Shown here piece after piece: positions 54,385 to 63,705 of a stretch of 64,000 bases of DNA (the stretch's first letter is position 1; every line of letters begins with the position of its first letter). Both the position numbers and the translations under genes were made by a program. The notes under the pieces are model-generated. The model was not told where the DNA came from. It saw only the letters and a program-made list of their open reading frames with translations, and ran no database searches. The stretch is from Pictodentalium vernedei (taxonomy: Eukaryota > Mollusca > Scaphopoda > Dentaliida > Dentaliidae). The stretch covers positions 392,610,674-392,674,673 of the forward strand of contig CM062289.1 of the NCBI GenBank assembly GCA_031216915.1, given 5' to 3'.

Positions 54385-54452
54385 CGTTCCCTGAGTTCCA
54401 ATGTGTTCTATGTGCCAACTGGCACATAGAACACATTGAAACTCAGGGGACG
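54385..54452. mobile_element. CGTC-GACG hairpin, copy D2, with AGGT duplication
   Basis: A 68-bp hairpin, CGTTCCCTGAGTTCCAATGT to ACATTGAAACTCAGGGGACG. AGGT directly flanks both ends (54381-54384 and 54453-54456). Same sequence as D1 and D3, in unrelated surroundings. Confidence 0.88.
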
Positions 54453-54456
54453 AGGT

Positions 54457-55545
54457 GTTTAAGTTTTTATTGGTATTATTAACTGAAGTACGAATATTAG
54501 TTGGAGATAGCTTAACAATTCTAATGAGAGTTTTGCAAGTCGAAGCTGGCTGGGCGGGATCAAAGATTATTCTTAGCACCTGTATGTTTCTCGTGCAACA
54601 AGTGGGTAACATCAGCGCGAGCTCTTATTACCTGCGTGTTTAGAATGAATGCCAGACGTCATTGCTATTTGTTTCGGCCACGTTAGCCAATTGGAAGACG
54701 CGTTCAATGCTGATAAACGGGCAAGGGGCTGTATACCTTACAAAAGAACCTACATCTAATCATTCGTATTATGAGAACATTCAACAGCATTAGGATTATT
54801 TCACATACACAACTCAAGGTTCCTCATTGCCGATGTTGACAGCAAGTTCAAAGTATTAAGGGCAGATAGTCCCAATTGTTTAATGCTGGAGACGCCCGTC
54901 GCGGTTCACTCTCTTCGTTCAGCGCCCATTTTCATGGAATATCCCCAGAAAATAAAAACAGGCGAAACTATGACATTTCTCAGTCCGGATTAAAATATTT
55001 TTATTCAATCATTTATCTCATGGCATTTTATTGATGACCGGAGACATTGTATCACGTTCCTTGATTGGGAACTTTATTCAACCAAAGTGAAAAACAAAAT
55101 ATAGATATTTCAGACAGCAAGTTCGTCACGATCTGTCAATAACCGGAACGAAGTATACCGTAATTAATTCTTTATTAGCGTACAATTCTACAGTGCCCAT
55201 CCACGTCCACGATGTTGTCCATTCTTTAATCTTTTGGTTAAAATGGACCGGTCCACATGGAGAATATCTTTTACTTTTTATTCAACACATGGCCTTTGCT
55301 TTCTTATTGGAACGAGTTCCCTTGTACGGAAAACAAACTTTGAGTGATCCAACTAAATAGTCCACTGTGAACAAATGTGGTTAAAATTACGGTAGAGGTT
55401 CTAGTCACCTATTGCCAGTACGGCTGGTGCAAAGTTTATGGCGATAACTGTTCCTGTTCAAAGGTTCATCATATGAAAACTAACAGAGGAGTGCTCATAA
55501 ATAGTGGGAGAATTTTTTTTTTTCAGAACGAACGTACTCAACGCC
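54457..55545. other. no gene recognised
   Basis: Unassigned; open frames up to about 75 codons without recognisable domains. Confidence 0.4.
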
Positions 55546-55796
55546 TTCACCCTTTACCGAATGTAACGGCCAAAACAGCCAGCGCTATTCACAAAAAACC
55601 CAATTAATTTTCATTATTGTCATTTTTTGTCTCAAAAACACAGGTTATGAGCTCTCTGTGGAACGAGCTCGTCGAGCTCGTTCCAAATGAGGGGTCATAA
55701 CCTATGTTTTTGAGACAAAAAATGAAAATAATTATTAGTTATTCAAGAATTTTGTTTGCAAGTGTCGTCTGCTTTTCATGCTAGGTAAAGGGCTAA
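55546..55796 (+). mobile_element. TTAA hairpin MITE, subfamily B
   Basis: TTCA and CTAA flank it, each one change from TTAA. Termini CCCTTTACCGAATG and GCTAGGTAAAGGG. The core left arm is altered (GAGCTCTCTGTGGAACGAGC) while the right arm keeps TTCCAAATGAGGGG. Confidence 0.8.
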
Positions 55797-56195
55797 GTCC
55801 CCCGTATTGGCAAAATAGCGTCGTTCATGGCGAATGAAGCCTTGTTTCAGAATACTCAGTTTTTAAGATCGACTAATTTTAATGGACACATTGGGACGGA
55901 GGGTGAGGGGGAGGTTATAGTGGGTGGGGATAAGACAATCAACATTAATGAGGGGGAAATCTTAGAGTTTACAAATGAACTGGTCCTGAATATTTTGACT
56001 GGTGATAAGGATGCAAAGTGTAAGGGTAAATGGACGTGGGGAAGGACAATAATCGACTGTACTCACTGACCCAGAGCTACGAAGGGACGTCATACACAGA
56101 AATAGACGACGAAGGAAATTCGGAGTTAAATAGTGATCACAAACTGATAAGAGTACGGGTTAAGGGCGATAGGATAACACAACAAGGGACGGTCT

Positions 56196-56438
56196 TTAAC
56201 CCTTTACCTAACCTGAAAAGCAGACGACACTTGCAAAAATAATTCTTGAATAACTAATTTTTTTCATTTTTTGTCTCAAAAACATAGGTTATGACCCCTC
56301 GTTGGAACGAGCTCGACGAGCTCGTTCCAACGAGGGGTCATAACCTATGTTTTTGAGGCAAAAAATGAAAAAAATAATGAAAATTAACTGGCGATTTTTG
56401 AGAATCGGTTTTGGCCGTTACGTAAGGTAAAGGATTAA
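56196..56438 (-). mobile_element. subfamily B MITE inserted in the LINE
   Basis: TTAA at 56196-56199 and 56435-56438. Removing the element and one TTAA joins GGGACGGTCTTT to AAGGCCAACTGG in one open frame, which then stays open for about 40 codons. The core is intact with exact arms. Confidence 0.9.
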
Positions 56439-56911
56439 GGCCAACTGGAAGCTGGGAAAAGAAGCAGGCTGGAGGTACTTTGAGGATAATTTAAAATCAA
56501 AGCTAGAAAATGTGTCAGCCGGAGGAGGAGACGGACTCAATAGTGAGAAGTCTAAAAGATGCTGGGGTGGGGGGGGGGGGAGGGAGAATTAGAAATGGCA
56601 ACAAATGAACAAGGATACAGAGTAAATAATGGGCTCAAACACGCACTAACAGAAAAAATGTGCTGTATTTAGAAGGTTAGAAAACTTGAGAGGGTAACTG
56701 ATACAGCCACTAAAAATGCCAAAATGTATATGAGGAGGCGAGAACAAAGGTTAATATACTGAAGGACAAACATAGGAAAGTGCGGAATGGTAATCTCATT
56801 AAAGCAATAAGAAAAACAGGTGGGTAGGTGGGGGGGGGGGGGGGGGGTCGAGTTCCAATATATTCTGGAAATGGATAAATAAAACTAACAAAGGCAATAC
56901 CACACAGAGTA
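56439..56911 (+). pseudogene. LINE linker between endonuclease and reverse transcriptase
   Basis: Begins KANWKLGKEAGWRYFEDNL in frame with the upstream piece. Two G runs (about 56570-56580 and 56831-56846) disrupt it, and several stops follow. Confidence 0.65.
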
Positions 56912-57163
56912 TTAACCCTTTACCTAACGTAACGGCCAAAACCGGCCAGCGCTATTCTCAAAAATCGCCAATTAATTTTCATTATTTTTTCATTTTTTGT
57001 CTCAAAAACATAGGTTATGACCCCCTCGTTGGAACGAGCTCGTCGAGCTCGTTCCAACGAGGGGTCATAACCGATGTTTTTGAGACAAAAAATGAAAAAA
57101 ATTAGTTATTCAAGAATTTTTTTTGCAAGTGTCGTCTGCTTTTCAGGTTAAGTAAATGGTTAA
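56912..57163 (+). mobile_element. second subfamily B MITE inserted in the LINE
   Basis: TTAA at 56912-56915 and 57160-57163, opposite orientation to the one at 56196. Core CCTCGTTGGAACGAGCTCG and complement intact. Flanks belong to the LINE (TTCTGGAAATGGATAAATAA upstream, GGTAGATGGAAAAGTACAG downstream). Confidence 0.9.
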
Positions 57164-57947
57164 GGTAGATGGAAAAGTACAGATGACTGGGACAGTATAA
57201 CAGTAGAAATGATCAATCATTGGGAGAAGGTAAATGATATAAGGTGGGGGAAGGCGTCCCTCCAGAATGTATGATGGAGAGTGCAGAAACTTGATCTGAC
57301 TTTGTATGCAGGGAAATTGGTGGTGGGGAAGTATACGAAATGCAGTCGCCAAGTAAAAGAATGGCAAAACATCGGACATGGATGAAATTCCCAAAGAATT
57401 TTTAATAAGAGGAAATATGAGCATCTTACAGCATTATTTAACAGGGCTATCACAAAACAAAAAAGGTCTCGACAGAGTGGAAGGAAAGCAGGGAAAAAAT
57501 TCATACACAAAAAGGGTGATAGGGGAGTTTTAGATAATTACAGAGAGATATCTGTTGGTAGCAATATTGGGAACGTTTCTGCGAGGTTCTCTTTGGAAGG
57601 GTTGTGGAAATTGTCGAAGAAAGCGGATTCCTGGGGGAAATCCAGAAAGGGTCCCGGAAAGGTAGACGAGTCACTGATCACTTGTTTACACCATCGCAAC
57701 TGATAGAATCAACAACAGTCAATAAGAAAAAGATGTGTAAAGCCTTTCTTGATATGAAAAAGCATACATCAGACTATGGAGGGCCGGAATGTGGCAAAAA
57801 CTTGAGGGCCTTGGAATCGGAGGAAGTTTTGTTTGAATGGTGAAAAGACTGTACCAAGATGTGCAGCTTATACTTAACTTGCGAAACATCACCACGAAAA
57901 GAGTTCCAATACAGATAGACCTAAAGTAGGGATGCATCCTGTCATCG

Positions 57948-58630
57948 GGTTCAATTCCCACGAGACCAATTCCCAAAAGACCAATTCCCCTTAGACCAAC
58001 TGATATGTTCTAGTTTGAAATTCTATATCAATAATTTGATATATTTATAAATAATTATAATTATATTTAATATTATTGACATTCAAGCCTAAAAATAAGC
58101 AGTCTGTCATTTGCAGAATGAGGTCCCCAGAGGGTGAATTTGCTGATGCTTTTCCATACATTGGGCCAGTTTATCCTTTTGGTACCTCTTTCTGTTTGTG
58201 TTTGAGACCTTGATTCAGGTTGAGGTTCACAGAGGGTAAATTTAGTGATGCTACCCTGCTGTGCAGGGTAGCATCACCAAATTCACCCTCAGGGGACCTC
58301 ATTTTTCAGATGACAGTCAGCTTATTTTCTGGCTTGTTGATAAACAAACACAATCCTTTGTGTGTATTGATGTTATAAATCTATATTTTTGTAAAATGTT
58401 AAGTGTACTGAGCTGTGCTGAAATGTTATAAACCTATATTTTTTGTATGTTATGCATATAAAAAAATTTTTGTCAAATAAAGTACTTATCAGTAAATAAA
58501 TGTTTTCTTAATTATCCTCAACCAACCCTTAATCAATAACAGTATATAGTTGGTCTAAGGGGAATTGGTCTTTTGGGAATTGGCCTAAAGGGAATTGGTC
58601 TAAAGGGAATTGGTCTAGTGGGAAGACACC
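57948..58630. mobile_element. Mutator-like foldback with iterated termini, 9-bp duplication
   Basis: CTGTCATCG flanks both ends (57939-57947 and 58631-58639). Ends GGTTCAATTCCCACGAGACC and GGTCTAGTGGGAAGACACC are inverted, and both ends are built of repeated AGACCAATTCCC units. A central hairpin (about 58205-58310, apex GCTACCCTGCTGTGCAGGGTAGC) pairs GAGGTYCMCAGAGGGT-type arms. A 9-bp duplication with long iterated termini is Mutator-like. No coding capacity. Confidence 0.8.
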
Positions 58631-58952
58631 CTGTCATCGATTCTGTTTGCATTGTGCATAAAACATTTAGGAGAAGAGTTGATTGCAAACGCAGAGGGGT
58701 CAAAGTTGGAGAGACAGAAATCCCAACGCGATTCTTTGTCGACGACATGCTTTTATTAGCCGATAGTAAATAGGGACTACAAAAACTGTTAACCATAGTA
58801 GGACAGTGCGGGGATGAATGGCGACTTGAACTAAACGAAAACAAGGCAAAGTAATATATGTGGGCCGCAGGGTCGATGAGGTGGGATTGGGTAAAGTCTC
58901 TATTCCTGAAGAGGAAAGCAAGGATATAACAGTGGAGGAAACGGGCGAATAT

Positions 58953-59142
58953 TATTAGTTACACAGTTTGTTGGTGGCCTAATATGGTATATATGGTGTC
59001 AGTTAATTTCATATTGGACGAGAGCGAATATGGTATATATGGTGTCAGTTAATTTCATATTGCACGAGAGCGAAGCTCGAGTCCTATATGGAATTAACTG
59101 ACACCATATATACCATATTAGGCCACCAACAAACTGTGTAAC
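58953..59142. mobile_element. long-stem hairpin V with internal 46-bp duplication
   Basis: CGAATAT lies directly on both sides (58946-58952 and 59143-59149). Left arm TTACACAGTTTGTTGGTGGC then CTAATATGGTATATATGGTG, with complement on the right. A 46-bp segment starting AATATGGTATATATGGTGTC is repeated in the left arm (58981 and 59027) only. Loop GAGAGCGAAGCTCGAG. Confidence 0.75.
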
Positions 59143-59151
59143 GAATATATC

Positions 59152-59588
59152 TTACCGACTGCTGCATCGATGCATATAACTAATAACAACAGCGATCAAA
59201 ATAAATGAGAGAATTCTCACAATGTGTTCTCGTGTCTTTGCCTTGTTACAATTTATGGGAGAGTGCACTCTCCCATAAATTGTAACAAGGCAAATTCATA
59301 CATACCAAACAGTTTCAATTCGAAGGTAACATGACACACATCCACAGAATATGAAGCCTTTTAAGTTGCCTAGCCTGCACTTCAGACCACATATGGGCTT
59401 CCAACACTCAATTTTTCAACATGAAGCGTTTATCGGCTGCCGCCATTTTGAATAATTAATGAACAATGGGGAGATTACCCATAGCTGTCAGCGAATATTG
59501 ATATTGACAGGCAGTATATGGTTTTATATGCAGTCTGCATGTAACGTCTTTGAGCCAATGAAATTCCCAGATACTTGTAGGAGGTAAG
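59152..59588. mobile_element. insertion with CTTACC termini and family K hairpin
   Basis: CTTACC at the left and GGTAAG at the right, flanked by ATAT on both sides (59148-59151 and 59589-59592), within the LINE. It contains a loopless perfect hairpin of family K type (59237-59294) and K-like CTTCCAACACTCAA. LINE sequence resumes at GAATGCATGGGG, encoding GVNLCITGRG one frame off. Confidence 0.6.
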
Positions 59589-60160
59589 ATATGAATGCAT
59601 GGGGTGAATCTATGCATTACAGGAAGAGGCATATACAGAAATCACACAGATAAACTTAAGACAAAGGGGAAAAGAATACCCAATCAGTTAAAACTTATGG
59701 GAAGAAATAGCTTTAACAAGGTGTTCGTTGAAAAAACTATTTGGGAGAGGGTGGTTTTACCAAATATAAAGTATGTAACAGATGTGATCTCTTTAAACCA
59801 AATGGCAGTGAGGAACTTGGAGATTCTACAAAATGATGTAGATGGGCGGATAACCGGACCAAGTGACGCAGCCACACTGGAGGCTTTCAGAGGGGGACGA
59901 ACTCGGGTGGATGCCGCTTAGGTAAAGAATAGATATGGGAAAATTATGCTACCTAAATTAACTGGTAACCCTCCTAAACAGCAGATGGTGTAAAACGACG
60001 TTTAGCCATATACGGACTGTAACATTCAGACAGGATGGATAAAGCAGGCGAGGGATCTAATGGGGGAATTACTCAAAAGTGACTGAAGATCTAGAAGGGG
60101 CAATGAAGCGGGGAGGTGGCTTTATAATGGAAAGGGTCTTCGAGGGTTGTAATAGCAACT

Positions 60161-60228
60161 CGACCCCTGAGTTCCAATGTGTTCTATGTGCCTACTGGCA
60201 CATAGAACACATTGGAACTCAGGGGACG
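60161..60228. mobile_element. CGTC-GACG hairpin, copy D3, inserted in the LINE with AACT duplication
   Basis: A 68-bp hairpin, CGACCCCTGAGTTCCAATGT to ACATTGGAACTCAGGGGACG. AACT directly flanks both ends (60157-60160 and 60229-60232). Other copies of the same LINE region (14.55 and 35.77 kb, minus strand) have no hairpin here. Confidence 0.88.
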
Positions 60229-60595
60229 AACTGGCGACCTGGAATTAAGACCATGAGTTCTTTAGACGGTTGGGGGGTCACTGTTGTTTAAAGTGAGATC
60301 CAAGTCACTGGGGTTGGGGGTGGGACCGGGAAAGGCGAGAAAAGAGTGTGCCCAAATGTGTAACTTAGGTGTAACGGAGACCCTGGTACATTTGATTTTA
60401 GAATACCACAGATATTTGCCTAGTAGAACAAGACTCCTTGGGAAACTAATGAAAAAATGGGGTGGAAACATGAAGGATAATTGGACGAGGAATGACATGA
60501 GGAAACAGTTCAATGTTTTTGTTGGGGAGATCGAGAAGGCGCCAATGGGGGAATTATGAAACAGTTTTTGACAGCATGTTAGGAGATTAGGACGG

Positions 60596-61323
60596 TGAGT
60601 GGAGAGCGAGTGAGTGTGTGTGTGGGGGTGGGGAGGGGGGGGGGGGCAATATCCCAGCGGGGCACTGCGTTAATGTAGACCTCCTCGTTAGAAGTCAGTG
60701 CCATACGGCTGTAGGTTAAAGATGTTAATTGGTCTACTCTGTATGACAAACCAACAGCCTTCTCGTTTAGGGAAGTGAAACAAAATATCATTTTCTCCGT
60801 TTTTGCTTAAGATCGAATAAAAAAGGTTTGCAATGCCAAACACATTTATATATGATATTTTCACGATAGAAGTACCGACAAATGGATTGCCAATATTTCT
60901 GTCGTATTTTTTTTTTTTGCAATGTGGTTGTGTCACCCCATGTGTGTTAGCTGAAATGTTAAAGCAGCTAAGTATTCCAGACCCACAACAGTATAAATGA
61001 TCCATTAATTAATATCCAACAGTGAAATCCTCAAGCTTTTTCCGGACTAAAGGAACAGATCGCAAACATAGACGCGGGTAGTTTATCGAAAAGGACGGCT
61101 CACCTTCCAATGAAATACATTGATCTGGCGTACTTCCTACTCTCGAAGAAACATCAATCAATCAGCAGATTTTTTTGTGATTTCAAAGTATTGTTGTAAA
61201 TCAATATACTGCTTGATCGATTTTTTTTGAACTCTCGAGGCTCAAAAAAATGTTCAAACATACATTCTAAAAGTTAATCTGGTCAATGACTGAGACGGGA
61301 CTTGGTATTCAGTTTTCTGTCTG
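60596..61323. other. no gene seen; G run and a family E relict
   Basis: G-rich stretch at about 60618-60646. TTGGTCTACTCTGTATGAC near 60730 may be a relict of a family E flank. Otherwise unassigned. Confidence 0.35.
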
Positions 61324-61331
61324 GTACCCAC

Positions 61332-61896
61332 CAGGGGCGGACTTGGCCAAGAAAAGCTACCGGGAAATGTACCGGGGTGGAGGTGGCCCAGACCCGTAGA
61401 AAATTTAGATTTTTCGAACTGAACGAACGCTGGCTTCCTTGCATCTGAGCGATCAATGACAGTCCACACAGAGGACATCTCGATCACATTTTTGTGTCAT
61501 CTTCATCGATCATTCGGCAAAAATGGTTCTTCCGGTGGGAGGGATTGGGGAGGGGAGGAGGACCCATCGGGAAGGCCATAGTTCGACCACCTGTGAGAAG
61601 CTTTTGATTTTTGGAATTGAAGGAACGCTGTTTCCTTTCATTTGAGTACTCAATGGCAGACAAGAATGCTGGTATATCGAAATGTCCTCTACGTGGACTG
61701 CCAATGGCAGTCCACATAGAGAACAGTTCGATAACCCGGCAGTCTATGCAATCAGATCCATTTCGCCATTTGGTCATTTTCGCGAATGTTCACGCACCGA
61801 CAGGTTTTGGGCTGCACCGATTTTGGTGTCACAGGGGAACCAAATAGGGGTCCACCGTGATTTTTACCGTTGGACCATATGGCTATTCCGCCACTG
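61332..61896. mobile_element. non-autonomous hAT-like element 4
   Basis: Ends CAGGGGCGGACTTGGCC and GGCTATTCCGCCACTG are inverted. Flanking 8-mers GTACCCAC and GTATCCGC match at 6 of 8. Inside, two diverged copies of a roughly 110-bp unit (GAACGAACGCTGGCTTCC and GAAGGAACGCTGTTTCC) and a hairpin around ACTGCCAATGGCAGT (about 61674-61732). Confidence 0.65.
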
Positions 61897-62094
61897 GTAT
61901 CCGCGTCCCCACCAAGACGCAAAAATGAGGTGTGGCCCACCAGACTAAATAATATGTGCTCGCCCCAGTTGCAAAGCATCATATTTTCTGTTTGTGTTTG
62001 TTAATAAGTGCTAAATATTGAAACTGAAAACTATGTCCCACTTACGAGGTAATGTTTGAGGAACGAAATCATCCAAGTTACGACGTATGCTTGG

Positions 62095-62830
62095 GTCCAA
62101 CAAGTCGCCATATGCAATGCTGAATAAACTTCACTTATTTTGTCATGAAAATCGACTTTCAATAAACTTATCTCCTCTGAAATTATTAGATAGATAAGAA
62201 AGGTCCAATAAGAAATACCTATGACATCAGTAGAAAATAAAACCAGTTTCCTGTTGTTACTTTTAATAAACGAAAACTACAGTACAGACGGCTCTTGAAG
62301 CTGTCTGTTGTTTTTGTTTATTAAAAGTTACAAAAGGAACCGTGACTTTTATGGTAAGCTAATTAGAAGCATCTAAGTAACCGCCCACATTGGCTCTTTA
62401 TCCAACGAATGTTTTTCACAGTAATTTGCAAGTTTTTATTCTTCCCAGGACAAAAATGAGCAAATCTTACCTCCGAGACTATTATATTAATGGAAAGGAT
62501 AGTGTTTGTATTTTATGTCACGATATATGTAAAGATGGTGAAAACGCCATCTTCTTATTTTTAAATAGATTTAAACAGAGGATAATAATAGCGAAACGTT
62601 CAAACATATTGGGAAAAAAACCAGCATCTGTATTTTTTCACCACTCTACTGGAAGATGCTTGAAATTTGTGTAATGATGCACACAACGATGATACAACTT
62701 CACTAATACTTCGAAATTTCAGTTTTTATATGGAATTCCCATTCTCTTAGTGTTCAATTTACTGACATTAGAAAATTAAGGGGGAGGTGATTTTTCTGTG
62801 CATCTCTTCTGATGAAGAAAGTTGTCAGCC
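62095..62830 (+). mobile_element. repeat family C, copy 6, longest uninterrupted
   Basis: Runs from TTGTCATGAAAATCGACTTTC through the family hairpin (about 62258-62337, GACGGCTCTTGAAGCTGTC centre), CCAACGAATGTTTTTCACAG, ATGGAAAGGATAGTGTTTG and AGATTTAAACAGAGG to GAAAGTTGTCAGCC. It lies between two halves of an L-type hairpin (CCATATGCAATGCT before, CATTGTAGATGACGCCTTGA after). Confidence 0.7.
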
Positions 62831-63035
62831 TTGAACATTGTAGATGACGCCTTGATGTACTCAAGGGACGAAATACTGGTATTCTTATTCTTGTCTTCAA
62901 CTTGTTTTGGGTAAATGATAACTCACGAAAGGGCGGATTAAATAGTCCTTTAGTCTGTATCATCCGAAAATAGGATCTTCAACTCCTTTATTTAATCAAA
63001 GTAAACTGTTGCAGATGCAAGCACTGGCTGCAGGA

Positions 63036-63705
63036 TATATAGAATATGCCCATAGTAGCTTGGTGTATCAAATGTTCACCACGAGTGGTGAAGTGGTGTT
63101 AACCGCGAGCCTTTGGCGCGCGGTTAACAGCACTTCGCCACAAGTGGTGAACATTTGATACACCAAGCTACTTTGGGTATATTTTATTTATACCATGATC
63201 GTCAGATTATTAAGGGTCGCTTTCATTTTTTCGCGATTTTACTGACCAGCAGACGTACGTGCGAATCTGTTTTTGTTTACATAAGCATCGGTGGGCGGTA
63301 CCTCAGCTGTCAATTTTATCTCCGAAACGAAATGGAAAAAGAAACGGAGCCTTTTTCATATTAATAACATAATAACATACTATTTCGAGTTGTGGATGCT
63401 TTATTAACATGAGACAATGCATGTTTGTTAATTTTTAGTGTCTTATGAGGTAAACCCATTAAAAACGTAATAATTAATTTCCACTTTCATTTCACTCTTC
63501 GCGAGACGACGTGCGATAAATTTAGACAAGTTCGCAAGCAGGTCGACGTCACCAAAGGTCAACTTGAATGTAGTTCCACTGTAGATGTAAATTTTAACTA
63601 TTGAAATCCCATTGCTGGTGTGTTCACCACAGTTGGTGTGTAAAGCTAAACTTTATGTAATAGGCTTTTCATATATAACAGAATAGGTAATCATGGTATA
63701 AAAAC
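63036..63705 (+). mobile_element. hairpin-headed element O, copy 2
   Basis: Hairpin at 63042-63183 with the same design as 36688-36829, then sequence collinear with copy 1 to TCATGGTATAAAAA. Both copies share the order hairpin then unique part, so the hairpin is one end of the unit rather than its centre. Confidence 0.75.

Larger units (their letters stand above)
55827..60595 (+). pseudogene. long LINE copy: endonuclease, reverse transcriptase, C-terminal knuckle region; broken and nested
   Basis: Pieces in order. Endonuclease end: KWTWGRTIIDC (about 56024-56060), then NSDHKLIRV (about 56118-56150), the catalytic SDH of AP-like LINE endonucleases. Fingers: HKKGDRGVLDNYREISVGS (about 57508-57565). 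Palm: KGRRVTDHLFT and KAFLDMKK, then QIDLK, a stop in place of Q, GCILSS and, after an insertion, ILFALCIKHLG; catalytic FVDD at 58735-58746. Thumb: ITGRGIYRNH to VRNLEILQNDVDGRITGPSD (59615-59870). C-terminal knuckle-like CAQMCNLGVTETLVH (about 60343-60387). Insertions at 56196, 56912, 57948, 58953, 59152 and 60161, several frameshifts and poly-G expansions make it inactive. Shorter copies end at the same 3' sequence at 14.2, 24.5, 35.4 and 44.9 kb. Confidence 0.85.

Noticed and set aside
1636-57163. Repeated palindromes as a CRISPR array
   Set aside because: Repeats are dispersed, 250 bp apart or more, flanked by TTAA, and the genome context is eukaryotic.
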